A DNA stretch of 64,000 nucleotides from Sinorhizobium americanum (GCF_001651855.1 NZ_LNQC01000075.1:76644-140643); one strand, 5' to 3'. Counted from the stretch's first letter, positions 35,243 to 46,559 are shown. Notes: a model not told the origin generated them from the letters alone. Numbers and translations are program-made.

Positions 35243-35637
35243 TGGGTACGCCCCAATTGACGAAGAACCAGTCGCTGGTCATGGGTGCGCTCGCTCATTC
35301 GGACGGACCTATGAGCGCCTATACGATCCTCGACAAGCTCAGGGACCACGGCTTCCGGGCGCCGCTCCAGGTTTATCGCGCCCTCGACAAGCTCTTGGAA
35401 TACGGGCTCGTCCATCGGCTAGAAAGCCTCAACGCCTTCGTGGCCTGCACCTGCCCGCAGGACCACGATCATGAGCACGGCGTGACTGCTTTCACGATCT
35501 GCGAAGGCTGCGGGCAGGTCACCGAGTTCCACGACGAGGCGATCGAACAGCGGTTGTCGACGCTCGTTCGCGCCCAGAGCTTCAAGACCGAGAAGACCAC
35601 CATCGAAATCCGCGGGCACTGCAAGAGCTGCGCCTGA
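35239..35637 (+). CDS. zur: Zinc uptake regulator Zur (Fur family)
   Basis: A 132-residue Fur-family repressor. A winged helix (YTILDKLRDHGFRAPLQVYRALDKLLEYGLVHRLES) precedes a dimerisation domain with zinc ligands: FVACTCPQDHDHEHG, CEGCGQVTEF and the C-terminal CKSCA. The start overlaps the znuB stop and follows GGAGGAAA. It represses znuA and its own znuCB-zur operon when zinc is sufficient, most likely by way of the two palindromes at 33439-33476. Confidence 0.95.
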   Translation: MMGTPQLTKNQSLVMGALAHSDGPMSAYTILDKLRDHGFRAPLQVYRALDKLLEYGLVHRLESLNAFVACTCPQDHDHEHGVTAFTICEGCGQVTEFHDEAIEQRLSTLVRAQSFKTEKTTIEIRGHCKSCA

Positions 35638-35647
35638 TGCCGCCGAT

Positions 35648-36301
35648 CTATTCGATAAGCAACAAGCCGCGCTTGCGGTCGCCGTCCAAGGTGTTTACCG
35701 CCGAATAGAGTTTTTCGGGCGAAACGAGCCAAGGCTTGAAGCGCTCGTTCACATCCAGAACGAAAACCAGATCTTCCGCCTTGAGATAGCCGCCGATCGG
35801 CGAATGATGGCCGACGCCGGCGCCGAAGATCGCCTCTCGTGAGAAGTTGACGATGTAGCGCTTGCCTGGGTCGTTGCTCGCCCGCAAATGCCGTCGAAAT
35901 TCCTCCGGCGTCAGGTCGCGCAACACAGTCACGTGGCGATCCGTCTGGGCGCTCGCCACCTCGGCAAGCTCGTCGAGCGTCAGCCCCATCCAGCAGAAGC
36001 CGAGGCGGCACCAGCCCGTCCCGTCAAGGACTGTCGCTTCGCTCGTCTCCTCTTCGCCGATAGAGCGAAAGAGATTCGCGATGCTGGCCGGACCGCAAAA
36101 GGAGCCATTCGCCTGCCACGTCAGTGTCCGACCGTAGCTCGACGCGACGGGGAGGCCCCAGGCGCGGTTCAGCAGGTCAGGCGATTGCTCGACCGAGGCC
36201 CGGATCGCTGCGGGCGAGACTTCGGCCGGCTGCAAGACATAAGCGCCGCCAAGGAGGACGGCGAGACCAAATGCAGCACCGACGAGAAAACCCCGCCTCA
36301 T
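35648..36301 (-). CDS. Phytochelatin-synthase-like protein (papain-like fold), membrane-anchored or exported
   Basis: A 217-residue protein of the phytochelatin synthase family. The catalytic triad is complete: C69 in GSFCGPASIANLF, H165 in GAGVGHHSPIGGY and D183 in FVLDVNERF; the 18-residue H-D spacing equals that of plant enzymes. An N-terminal hydrophobic segment (about residues 4-24) acts as a signal or anchor, so the active domain is probably periplasmic. Bacterial single-domain members mostly hydrolyse glutathione to gamma-Glu-Cys rather than make long phytochelatins. The ATG at 36301 follows AAGGTGAG; an earlier ATG at 36340 is possible. It ends 10 bp from zur, convergently. Confidence 0.9.
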   Translation of the reverse strand: MRRGFLVGAAFGLAVLLGGAYVLQPAEVSPAAIRASVEQSPDLLNRAWGLPVASSYGRTLTWQANGSFCGPASIANLFRSIGEEETSEATVLDGTGWCRLGFCWMGLTLDELAEVASAQTDRHVTVLRDLTPEEFRRHLRASNDPGKRYIVNFSREAIFGAGVGHHSPIGGYLKAEDLVFVLDVNERFKPWLVSPEKLYSAVNTLDGDRKRGLLLIE

Positions 36302-36374
36302 CGCTCTCACCTTTGAAAATGGTGGCAGAGCATAGCGCATCTCGATAGCTGCGCCTACCGATGCTGTCGAAGGC

Positions 36375-36905
36375 TCAATCCAGCAGGGTAAGCTGTGCCG
36401 CGTAGCGCTGCCAGTTCTTTACATAATGCTCGGCGGAGCGCTTCAGACCTTCGACGGCTGCGTCGTCGAGCGTCCGGATCACCTTGGCCGGGGCGCCAAC
36501 GATCAATGAATTGTCCGGATATTGCTTGCCCTCGGTGACCAGTGCATTGGCGCCGACCAGGCAATTGCGACCGATCCTGGCGCCGTTCAGGACGGTGGCG
36601 CCCATGCCGATCAGCGAATTGTCACCGATGCCGCAGCCGTGAAGGATGGCTCTGTGGCCGATGGTGCAGCCTTCGCCGATCGTCACCGGGAAGCCCGGAT
36701 CGACATGGACGATCACCGCCTCCTGGATATTGGTGCGTGCGCCGATGCGGATCGGCTCGTTGTCGCCACGCAACGTTGCGCCGAACCAGATGCCGACGTC
36801 TTCGCCAATCTCCACCTGGCCGATGACATTGGCGTCCGGCGCTATCCAGTAGCTGCCTTGCAGCGGCGTGTTCGGCTGCAGCGGTCCCAATGCATAGAGT
36901 GGCAT
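36375..36905 (-). CDS. Gamma-carbonic-anhydrase-like hexapeptide-repeat protein
   Basis: A 176-residue left-handed beta-helix protein. Hexapeptide repeats run from about residue 20 to 140 (ANVIGQVEIGEDVGIWFGATLRGD, TNIQEAVIVHVD, CTIGHRAILHGCGIGDNSLIGMGATVLNG). Metal-site histidines are those in VIVHVD, TIGHRA and ILHGC. The C-terminal helix is RSAEHYVKNWQRYAAQL. Enzymatic activity is not known for most members. The ATG at 36905 follows AGAAGGAAAGC; an in-frame ATG lies 8 codons upstream. A separate FAH-family gene lies just upstream on the same strand. Confidence 0.92.
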   Translation of the reverse strand: MPLYALGPLQPNTPLQGSYWIAPDANVIGQVEIGEDVGIWFGATLRGDNEPIRIGARTNIQEAVIVHVDPGFPVTIGEGCTIGHRAILHGCGIGDNSLIGMGATVLNGARIGRNCLVGANALVTEGKQYPDNSLIVGAPAKVIRTLDDAAVEGLKRSAEHYVKNWQRYAAQLTLLD

Positions 36906-36961
36906 GGTGCTTTCCTTCTGCTGGGGCAAGGCGCGGGCAGCCTTCCCGCTGTCGCGGCGCG

Positions 36962-37648
36962 TCAGACCACCTTGACGGAGAGCGCCGCGACGCCGTCGAT
37001 GCCGCAGGTGACGACGTCGCCACGTTCGACGGCACCCACGCCGGCGGGTGTTCCGGTCATGATGATGTCGCCGGGTGCCAAAGTGAAGAGGCGCGAGAGC
37101 TCGGCGATGATCTCGGGGACCGTCCAGATCATCTGGGCGAGATCGCCCTGCTGGCGCGTCTCGCCATTGACCTTCAGCCAGATGTTGCCGTTCGCCGGGT
37201 GACCGACGGCCGTCGCCGGCGCGATTGCCGAAATCGGCGCGGAATGCTCGAAGGCCTTGGCCGCGGTCCAGGGCCGGCCGGACTCCTTCGCCTGGGCCTG
37301 CAGGTCGCGGCGGGTGAAATCGATTCCGACGCCATAGCCGTAGACATGCGCGGTCGCTTCTTCGACCGGGATATCCGCACCGCCGTGGCGAAGGGCAACG
37401 ACCAGTTCCACCTCATGATGCACGTCCGAGGAGAGCGGCGGATAGGGGAAATCCTGGCCGGTCGGCAGCAGGTTGTCGGCATTCTTCTGGAAAAAGAACG
37501 GCGGCTCGCGCTCGGGGTCATGTCCCATCTCGTGCGCATGGGCCGCATAGTTGCGGCCGACGCAATAGACGCGCCGCACCGGAAAGCCGACGGCACTCCC
37601 GGAAATCGGCAAAAGCACGGGAGGTGAGGGCGGTATGACCGTTTCCAA
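36962..37648 (-). CDS. Fumarylacetoacetate hydrolase family protein
   Basis: A 228-residue protein of the FAH superfamily with the core RRVYCVGRNYAAHAHEMG, PFFFQKNADNLLP, DVHHEVELVVAL (metal ligands) and MTGTPAGVGAV. Members hydrolyse or decarboxylate 2,4-dioxo acids or fumarylpyruvate; the substrate is unknown here. I place the start at TTG 37648 (MetGluThrVal...) because an AGGA site lies about 10 bp upstream; an ATG at 37702 would add 18 poorly conserved residues. Confidence 0.9.
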   Translation of the reverse strand: METVIPPSPPVLLPISGSAVGFPVRRVYCVGRNYAAHAHEMGHDPEREPPFFFQKNADNLLPTGQDFPYPPLSSDVHHEVELVVALRHGGADIPVEEATAHVYGYGVGIDFTRRDLQAQAKESGRPWTAAKAFEHSAPISAIAPATAVGHPANGNIWLKVNGETRQQGDLAQMIWTVPEIIAELSRLFTLAPGDIIMTGTPAGVGAVERGDVVTCGIDGVAALSVKVV

Positions 37649-37858
37649 AATGGCGGTTTCCTGTCGTCCGGTTCTCGCATCGCCAGGCTTGGCGCCGGGC
37701 AAATGAATATGCGGGAGGCGAAACGCTACAGCCGCCTACCGTGCCGGCTGGACGGTGGTGCTGTAGCGAATCTTTGGTGGGACGTTAGCAGCCGGAAGGG
37801 CTGCGGCAATAGGCAAACTTATGCCGAGAGTGATTTATAGGGCTCGCAGGGCCTGCGG

Positions 37859-38068
37859 TCAGGCGCAGCGGGCATAGGCTTCAAGCTGGTCGCGGGTCAG
37901 AAAGCGACCGTCCGAGCGCGAGTTGAGTTCCGGGTGGCTGTATTCGAGGCTCGGCACTTCGGGAAGTTCAAGGGCCTGGCGAACGGTCATGATGCCGATG
38001 TCCTTGCGGCCGGTTTCACGCTTCATGCTGACTTCGACAATACGTCGGAGATTGCTCTCTCTCATCAT
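37859..38068 (-). CDS. Small hypothetical protein
   Basis: A 69-residue protein with no recognised family. A GGGAGAG site lies 5 bp before the first of two adjacent ATGs. The sequence is basic at the start (MMRESNLRRIVEVSMKRETGRKD), with a helix-like middle (MTVRQALELPEV) and a polar C-terminus (FLTRDQLEAYARCA). No signal peptide. Codon use is normal for the region. The upstream side is unusually AT-rich. Confidence 0.6.
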   Translation of the reverse strand: MMRESNLRRIVEVSMKRETGRKDIGIMTVRQALELPEVPSLEYSHPELNSRSDGRFLTRDQLEAYARCA

Positions 38069-38483
38069 GATGTCTCTCCCGTAGTATTTTCTTTTCCCTT
38101 TTTATCCGGAGTTAAACACTCCGAACTTGTTCTTTATGAGGCACCTCAGAATATAAGGGCTTTAAATGAACGCTTCACGACAGAAATCCGGCGGTTTCGC
38201 GGAAATTTCCGTGTCATTTCAAGATTGGCCGCAAATTCGGCCTCGCCCGAAGGCATGCTGATGACGGAAAGTTTGCGCCATTGCTTATATTAGAAATGAC
38301 CTTGATCTTCAAGCAAAGCCGTTGGCTGACGATATTAATACTATTTATGCGCACCTCGATCTACCTATAAATATTATGATTTCGGCCTCCCGACGTGGCT
38401 TTGGCACGCAAATAGCAGACAATACAGGTGCGGGCGTACACAGACGCTGAACACTGGATCGGTCGAAATAGCGTCTCTCCGGC
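38069..38483. other. AT-rich gap with no convincing gene
   Basis: A 415-bp stretch clearly lower in GC than its surroundings. A short ORF on the plus strand (ending 38293) has poor coding character and no ribosome site. A small dyad GGAGT-TAAAC-ACTCC lies at 38107-38121, upstream of the small minus-strand gene. I see no RNA gene. Confidence 0.6.
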
Positions 38484-38723
38484 TCAATGAGCTGTCAGAT
38501 GCGCTTCCTCGACGGCAAAAATGAACAGCCTGCGCGCCTCGTCGGGAGTCCGACGGCCGGCGATCGCCGCACGGCAGGCGCTGCGCGCTGCGACGTAATA
38601 GGGGCCGCGGTGCGGCCACTGACCTGCCAGGCATGCGAGCGCATCGGATGGCCCCTTGACCATGCGGATATCGCCGGCGGTCAGTCCAAGCTCGATAGGA
38701 CGGTTCCACAACACCTGATGCAT
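38484..38723 (-). CDS. DUF982 family protein
   Basis: A 79-residue protein of the DUF982 family, which is expanded in rhizobia. Its pattern is W-P-I-x-L in MHQVLWNRPIELGLTAGD, then GPSDALACLAGQWP, then AARSACRAAIAGRRTPDEARRLFIFAVEEAHL. Function unknown. The ATG at 38723 has a perfect AGGAGGAG site; the frame extends 11 codons upstream without support. It is a stand-alone gene. Confidence 0.85.
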   Translation of the reverse strand: MHQVLWNRPIELGLTAGDIRMVKGPSDALACLAGQWPHRGPYYVAARSACRAAIAGRRTPDEARRLFIFAVEEAHLTAH

Positions 38724-39139
38724 GCTTCTCCTCCTGAGGTGCGACGTCTCGGACAAGTCCGGGACCAGCGCAATTTCGGTTCCGATAGTCGGGTGGAGGG
38801 CTTACGAGCGCGGCTCCTCCCGCCTATTCGAGATTCGAATGCAAAAACGTCGTCGGCCATGGCCCGGTTCCGCGCAGGCTCTGGGCGCGTCCGCAGTCAG
38901 GCTCTTCAATCTAGCGCAGGTTTTTTCATTTGTCCGCATTTTCGAGAGGCTGGCCTTTTTGCGTCGGCGCAAGCGGCTGACAGTGCCCGGCCGCGCATTT
39001 CGGCCGGCTCGCCGCTTCCCTCCAAGGTTGTTCCGTCCGCGATAGCCGTTCTTCCCCGCCTCCGGCCGCAAGCCCCTCAATTGCTGGGGTTTCAGGCACT
39101 TGATTGCCAGCCTACTATATTTTTCGGCTGGAGGCAGAA
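38724..39139. other. Divergent intergenic region
   Basis: A 416-bp region between the DUF982 gene (leftward) and the small hypothetical gene starting at 39140 (rightward). ORFs on both strands here overlap each other and lack ribosome sites; I regard none as real. It presumably contains both promoters. Confidence 0.55.
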
Positions 39140-39388
39140 ATGATAGAGGTTGCAGAGATCCGCTTGACATGGTTGCCGCTGCGCAACGGAACCTATTGTG
39201 CCATGCTGGGCCGGCACGAAGTCGCCTTCGTCATGAAGCGCGAGACGATGAGCGACTGGGCTTGGCGCATTTCACATTGCAACGGCACCAACAATACCGG
39301 CTTTCATTATGCGCCGACGCTCGAGGGCGCCAAGTCGGCGGTGCTGGCCGGCGTCCAGGAGTGGTTCCGGCAGGCCGGATTTCGGTAG
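39140..39388 (+). CDS. Small hypothetical protein
   Basis: An 82-residue cytosolic-looking protein with a GGAGGCAGAA site before the ATG. The sequence is strand-rich (EIRLTWLPLRNGTYCAMLGRHEVAFVM), then WAWRISHCNGTNNTGFHYAPTLEGAKSAVLAGVQEWFRQ, i.e. an alpha/beta small domain with a C-terminal helix. No family recognised. The open frame 12 codons upstream is not supported. Confidence 0.7.
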   Translation: MIEVAEIRLTWLPLRNGTYCAMLGRHEVAFVMKRETMSDWAWRISHCNGTNNTGFHYAPTLEGAKSAVLAGVQEWFRQAGFR

Positions 39389-39649
39389 CCGACGAGCCAT
39401 AGCCGTCGCGTCACCGCTGCACGTGCCAGGTCGCCCGGCGCGGGACGGCGGCGCGCCGCTATCTTGTCGAGGCTCAGCAAGCGCGCCGAACGGTCGCGCC
39501 GTCTCGCCTTCTTTGTGTCGCCACAGTATAAGACCTCGTTGGCATCGCGCATTGGCACGGATTTTTCCCCAATTCTACGCTCCGCCATTCGGGCTCTGCC
39601 TTCTGTAGGGAGGGCGAGCACAAGAGAATGAAAGAGAATTGACCAGACC

Positions 39650-40801
39650 ATGAGAACGACGTCGCAATCGGTCGGAACGTCCGAGTCGGGCCGGTACTTC
39701 AAGGCGCCCGTGTTCGCCGTGGCGCCGATGATCGACTGGACGGACCGTCACTATCGTTTCTTCGCGCGGCAGCTCTCGCGCCATGCGCTGCTCTATACGG
39801 AGATGATCGTCGCCGATGCGATCCTGCGCGGCGACAGGGGCAGGCTGCTTGGCCATGACACCGCGGAGCACCCCGTCGGGCTGCAGCTCGGCGGCAACGA
39901 TCCGGTCAAGATGGCAGAGGCGGCGCGGATCGCCGAAGCCTTCGGCTATGACGAGATCAACATGAATGTCGGCTGCCCGTCGGACCGGGTGCAGTCCGGG
40001 ACCTTCGGCGCCTGCCTGATGCAGCAGCCGGAACTGGTCGCCGAATGCGTGGCGGCGATGAAGGCGGCGGTGAAGGTCCCGGTCACGGTCAAGTGCCGCA
40101 TCGGCATCGACGACCAGGATCCGGAGGTGGCGCTTCGCGCCCTCGTTGAGCGCGTCAAGGACGCCGGCACGGACGCCGTCTGGGTGCACGCCCGCAAGGC
40201 CTGGCTTAAGGGCCTGTCGCCGCGGGAGAACCGCGAAATCCCGCCGCTCGACTATGGTCTTGTGCATCGGCTGAAGGCCGAGAATCCAAATCTTTTCATC
40301 GGTCTCAACGGCGGTCTTCAGACTCTAGATCAGTCGCTGGCGCATCTCGACGCACGCTTGCTTCCATCGCCGGCGCTTGGCGGGCCAGAGGGCGGAAATG
40401 GGGTGCCGCTGGACGGCGTGATGCTCGGACGCGCCGCCTACCATGACAGCGGCCTGCTGACGGCCGCGGACGGCTATTTCGCCCACCCGCTGACGGATGC
40501 CGCACCGGCGTCGATCGAGCCGGAGGCCTTCTCCGATCGCCATCATCGCCTGTCGCTCGCTTACTGGGCCAATGTCCGCGATGCCATGGCGGCCTATGCG
40601 GCCGCCCATATCGACAGCGGCGGCCGGCTGATCCATGTCACCCGCCATATGGTGGGATTGTTCCAGGGCTGGCCCGGGGCGCGGCGCTTTCGCCAGATTC
40701 TTTCCGCCGACGCCACCCGCAAGGGCGCCGGCCCGGAGGTCATCCATGCCGCCTTCGATGCGGTGTTCGAGGCGGTCACGATGCGCGAGGCGGCGGAGTA
40801 G
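39650..40801 (+). CDS. dusA: tRNA-dihydrouridine(20/20a) synthase DusA
   Basis: A 383-residue FMN enzyme that reduces uridines in the tRNA D-loop. Typical motifs are APMIDWTDRHYRFFAR, YTEMIVADAILRGD, INMNVGCPSDRVQSGTFGACLM (catalytic Cys), VWVHARKAWLKGLSPRENR and DGVMLGRAAYH. The C-terminal helical domain is present. Between the NGGLQTLDQSLAHLD strand and DGVMLGRA there is an extra stretch of about 20 residues (PSPALGGPEGG...) that I do not remember from DusA proteins. No ribosome site of note (AGAGAATTGACC upstream). Confidence 0.95.
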   Translation: MRTTSQSVGTSESGRYFKAPVFAVAPMIDWTDRHYRFFARQLSRHALLYTEMIVADAILRGDRGRLLGHDTAEHPVGLQLGGNDPVKMAEAARIAEAFGYDEINMNVGCPSDRVQSGTFGACLMQQPELVAECVAAMKAAVKVPVTVKCRIGIDDQDPEVALRALVERVKDAGTDAVWVHARKAWLKGLSPRENREIPPLDYGLVHRLKAENPNLFIGLNGGLQTLDQSLAHLDARLLPSPALGGPEGGNGVPLDGVMLGRAAYHDSGLLTAADGYFAHPLTDAAPASIEPEAFSDRHHRLSLAYWANVRDAMAAYAAAHIDSGGRLIHVTRHMVGLFQGWPGARRFRQILSADATRKGAGPEVIHAAFDAVFEAVTMREAAE

Positions 40802-40820
40802 GGGCCGTTCCACCCGGTTC

Positions 40821-40959
40821 CCTCCATTCCTGTGCTTGTCACAGGAAACCAGCCACAGCGCGTCTGCGCTGGGACTGAAGCGGTGCTGAGAGTTTCAATG
40901 CACCTCCCGCGCCAAGGACTTGGCGCGCCTCATTCCTGTGACGAGCACCGGAATGAGGG
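40821..40959. repeat. 139-bp palindromic mosaic element
   Basis: Arms 40821-40846 and 40934-40959 are imperfect inverted repeats of about 26 bp (based on ATTCCTGTGCTTGTCACAGGA). Inside is a second perfect palindrome, CGCGCCAAG-GA-CTTGGCGCG (40908-40927). It lies between convergent dusA and the cold-shock gene. Elements with these ends are, from memory, common in rhizobial genomes. Confidence 0.8.
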
Positions 40960-40984
40960 AGTTCCATTGGGGCGACCCCGAACG

Positions 40985-41011
40985 AAAAACGGCGCCCCTT
41001 GCGAGGCGCCG
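40985..41011 (-). terminator. Rho-independent terminator of the cold-shock gene
   Basis: Read on the minus strand: a 7-bp stem CGGCGCC/GGCGCCG with an 8-nt loop, directly followed by TTTTT. It lies 29 bp after the stop codon. Confidence 0.85.
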
Positions 41012-41039
41012 CCTTTCACAATCCGATCAAACGTCCGGC

Positions 41040-41252
41040 TTAGATCGCCTGGAGGTTGACGGCCTTCGGGCCCTTGCCCATGCGGTCCGGTTCGGTGTCG
41101 AAGCTGACCTGCTGGCCATCCTTGAGCGTCGCGAGACCGGCAGCCTGAACTGCGGAGATGTGGACGAAAACGTCCTTCGCGCCGCCGTCCGGCGTGATGA
41201 AACCAAAACCCTTGTCCTGGTTGAAGAATTTTACGATGCCCTTGGTGGCCAT
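41040..41252 (-). CDS. cspA: Cold-shock protein (CspA family)
   Basis: A 70-residue single OB-fold protein with RNP1 KGFGFITP and RNP2 DVFVHISAV motifs; it binds single-stranded RNA as a chaperone. Length is standard. The leader upstream contains AAGGAAAAGGAC before the ATG and is long, as usual for csp mRNAs. It ends in a clear terminator. Which of the several rhizobial csp paralogues it is cannot be told. Confidence 0.95.
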   Translation of the reverse strand: MATKGIVKFFNQDKGFGFITPDGGAKDVFVHISAVQAAGLATLKDGQQVSFDTEPDRMGKGPKAVNLQAI

Positions 41253-41754
41253 GGAAGAAGTCCTTTTCCTTCAGTCTGTCATTTGCCGCAACCCAGCGCT
41301 TCAATAGCACGGCTTGTCTGCTTGAGGTAGTGTATTCGTGCCCCCTAGAGGAAACGAACATGTCGTCTTCAGCAAGATGCTGAAAGGCGTCGAGTGGTCA
41401 CGATATCGGGGAAAAGACGTCTACGGTGCCGCTTGCGGCCGTCCCGGCTACGGCCGGGCTCAAACGAAAGTCCAGTCTCCGGGATTGAAATCGCCCGAAC
41501 GGGGTAGGAGTGGCAGCAATTGAGGTAAAAGGCAAGTAGAGAGTTCTAGCCGTGGCGGTATCCGGTCAATGCCTTGCGAGACTGGCCTTTTCCTAAGTTT
41601 AATGTAGCCCGAGGCGATGGATAAATGTCGTGGATTGCCTCGTTTCGACCACAATTTCGTCCCGACGCTGCGCTGAGCGTGGCGCGCCTGGGCATCCGTT
41701 ACTGGACTTGCTGCTGGCGCGGCGAACCGGTAGGTCTGGACCGGACAGGAAACA
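41253..41754. other. Intergenic region upstream of the cold-shock and J-domain genes
   Basis: A 502-bp gap between divergent genes. The right-to-left part must hold the csp promoter and a long 5' leader. A dyad CCCGGC-TAC-GGCCGGG lies near 41443-41460. A 61-codon ORF here (41338-41523) has no coding character. No tRNA-like structure was found. Confidence 0.55.
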
Positions 41755-42372
41755 TTGCACGTCGACGAAAAGCAGGTGGCCCGCGTGATCGATCCCTATG
41801 CCCTCCTTGGACTTGAGCGCGATGCCGACGATCGGGCGATCCGCGCGGCTTACCGGCGGGCGGTGAAGACCGCGCATCCGGACCGCGGCGGCGATGCAGA
41901 AGAGTTCGGCAAGCTGCAGGCGGCCTATGATCTTTTAAAGGATCCGGTGCGCCGCAAGGTCTATGACGACACCGGGTACGATCCGCAGCTCGTCGATCCC
42001 AAGCAGCTCAAGGGCCTGATGATGCTCGAGACGCTCGTCAACGATTTCATTCTCGACCTGCGCGAGCCCGGCAGCTTCGATCCCGTCGCGGCCATGCGGC
42101 GCAAACTCTCCGACGACATCGTCAAGACCCGCTTCCATATCCTCGAACTGGAGCGTCACCGCTCGCGGGTCCGCAAGCACATGGACCGCCTCGGCCGGCG
42201 GCCGGACACGGACGTGCTCGGCTCGATGCTGCGCGCCCGCAGCCAGTCGATCAGCGAGGCGATCAAGAACGCCGAAGCGCAGATCGAGGTGATCGAGGAG
42301 GCGTACCAGATGCTGGAAGGCTATTCCTATGAAATGGAGCCGCTGGAGATCGAGGCGCGGGCGGCGGAGTAA
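41755..42372 (+). CDS. J-domain (DnaJ-like) co-chaperone protein
   Basis: A 205-residue protein with an N-terminal J-domain (DPYALLGLERDADDRAIRAAYRRAVKTAHPDRGGD, HPD motif included; then KLQAAYDLLKDPVRRKVYDDTGYD) that stimulates Hsp70 ATPase. No Gly/Phe or zinc-finger domains. The C-terminal half is helical and probably coiled (LELERHRSRVRKHMDRLGRR, ISEAIKNAEAQIEVIEEAYQML). The start is likely the TTG at 41755 with AGGAAACA before it; a GTG at 41785 is possible. Partner unknown. Confidence 0.88.
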   Translation: MHVDEKQVARVIDPYALLGLERDADDRAIRAAYRRAVKTAHPDRGGDAEEFGKLQAAYDLLKDPVRRKVYDDTGYDPQLVDPKQLKGLMMLETLVNDFILDLREPGSFDPVAAMRRKLSDDIVKTRFHILELERHRSRVRKHMDRLGRRPDTDVLGSMLRARSQSISEAIKNAEAQIEVIEEAYQMLEGYSYEMEPLEIEARAAE

Positions 42373-42507
42373 GCTTCGGTGTGGAGCGTGCCGCCGCAAC
42401 GCCATTCAGTACTATTTCAGGAAAAGCGTGCAACGAATCGTGAAATGATCCAGATCACGGTCTCCCGTGGACTGCATCACAAGCAGCCCGTATTTCTGCG
42501 GAAGTAC

Positions 42508-42548
42508 AAAAATCTATAGGCGGCGCCAAACGCTGGCGCCGCCTATAG
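42508..42548 (-). terminator. Strong hairpin terminator between convergent genes
   Basis: A perfect 15-bp stem, CTATAGGCGGCGCCA (42514-42528) and TGGCGCCGCCTATAG (42534-42548), with loop AACGC. On the minus strand it is followed by ATTTTTG, so it terminates the glycine-rich gene; it may also stop the J-domain transcript. Confidence 0.85.
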
Positions 42549-42600
42549 AGCATTGATTGTCCATCGATCGGCGGATCGGGACGATCATCGACGGTGCGTG

Positions 42601-43359
42601 TTATCTGGCCCCGCCCGTCTTCGAGCCGCTTTGCGAATGTCCGGCGCCCGGGCCACCTTTCGAAACGCCCTTACCATGAGCGCTGCCGGGATTTGTCGAA
42701 TCCCGTCCGTTGCCCCAACCGTTGTTGCCGCGATCCTTATCACCATTGTCATGACCGCCGCCATTGCCGTTGTCGTGGCCGCCGCCGTTGCCGTCGTCAT
42801 GACCGCCGCCATTGCCATTGTCATGACCGCCACCATTGCCGTCGTCGTGGCCACCGCCGCCACCATCGTGGCCACCGCCGCCGCCGTCGTGGCCACCGCC
42901 GCCGCCGTCGTTGCCGCCGCCGCCGCCGTCGTTGCCGCCACCACCGCCGTCGTTGCCGCCACCGCCGCCGTCGTTGCCGCCGCCGCCGCCGCCGTTGCCA
43001 CCACCGCCACCGGGACCACCGCCGCCACCGGGACCACCGCCGCCACCGGGACCACCGCCGTTATCCCCGCCTCCGCCGAGACCGCCGCCGCCGGAATTGG
43101 TCGTTGAGAAGGGATTGGTGGGCGCAATCACTGCCGTAGACAAAGGCGGGCATTGCGCGATTTGCGCGGCCGTGAGGATGTCGGCTCGGTTTTCCGCCGC
43201 GCAACAAGCCGCGAAGTTCGTGTCTGTCAGCGGACTGCACTGCTGAGCCATAAGGATGGGCCGATCCTGGCTTTGTGCCGGAACGGGGGCCGATGCAATA
43301 AATCCGGCCGAAATCAGCGCCAGACCGGTGCTCGTCAAAAATGTTTCCAGGGTGCGCAT
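42601..43359 (-). CDS. Secreted glycine-rich repeat protein
   Basis: A 252-residue exported protein. A signal peptide (MRTLETFLTSTGLALISAGFIASAPVPAQ) precedes a short Cys-containing domain (MAQQCSPLTDTNFAACCAAENRADILTAAQIAQCPP). From about residue 90 a Gly-rich domain follows, made of heptad-like units GGGGGND and GGGGGHD, then GNGGGHD variants, and a Gly/Lys-rich end. The Asp/His/Asn positions could bind metal. The ATG at 43359 follows AGGGAGAACG; an ATG 13 codons upstream is less likely. The role is unknown, possibly in the cell surface or matrix. Confidence 0.8.
   Translation of the reverse strand: MRTLETFLTSTGLALISAGFIASAPVPAQSQDRPILMAQQCSPLTDTNFAACCAAENRADILTAAQIAQCPPLSTAVIAPTNPFSTTNSGGGGLGGGGDNGGGPGGGGGPGGGGGPGGGGGNGGGGGGNDGGGGGNDGGGGGNDGGGGGNDGGGGGHDGGGGGHDGGGGGHDDGNGGGHDNGNGGGHDDGNGGGHDNGNGGGHDNGDKDRGNNGWGNGRDSTNPGSAHGKGVSKGGPGAGHSQSGSKTGGAR
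42760..43065. repeat. Tandem GC-rich coding repeats in the glycine-rich gene
   Basis: About a dozen units of 21-24 bp (CCGCCGCCGTCGTTG and CCACCGCCGTCGTGG variants on the plus strand) encode the GGGGGND/GGGGGHD repeats. Such arrays change copy number easily by slippage. Confidence 0.8.
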
Positions 43360-43604
43360 CTTCGTTCTCCCTAAATTAGTTTGAACTGAAATTCGCAATC
43401 TGCGGGAATGTTCCCTATAAAGTTAGGGTTTTTGGTTGCGTGAAGATGGGGAAAACGGCGGTAGGCGCGTGAACTGGCCTATAAAAAAGATGGGGTGCGG
43501 CGCGTGAGTAGACGTCTTCTCACGTTACCCTTATGGGCCCATCGATCGGTCGGCCGGCGGAGTCGTGAACAATGGGTTCGTTAAAATGGAGCCCCCTCGA
43601 TCCA

Positions 43605-46559
<2,955 letters not shown>

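Noticed and set aside
38722-39045. A 107-codon plus-strand ORF in the DUF982 upstream region
   Set aside because: No ribosome site, arginine-rich random-like sequence, overlaps the DUF982 promoter.
41440-41470. tRNA- or sRNA-like stem in the csp upstream region
   Set aside because: A single short dyad without cloverleaf arms or a terminator; no support for an RNA gene.
42760-43065. Short regular repeats resembling a CRISPR array
   Set aside because: Units are contiguous coding repeats for Gly-rich heptads, with no unique spacers and no cas genes nearby.
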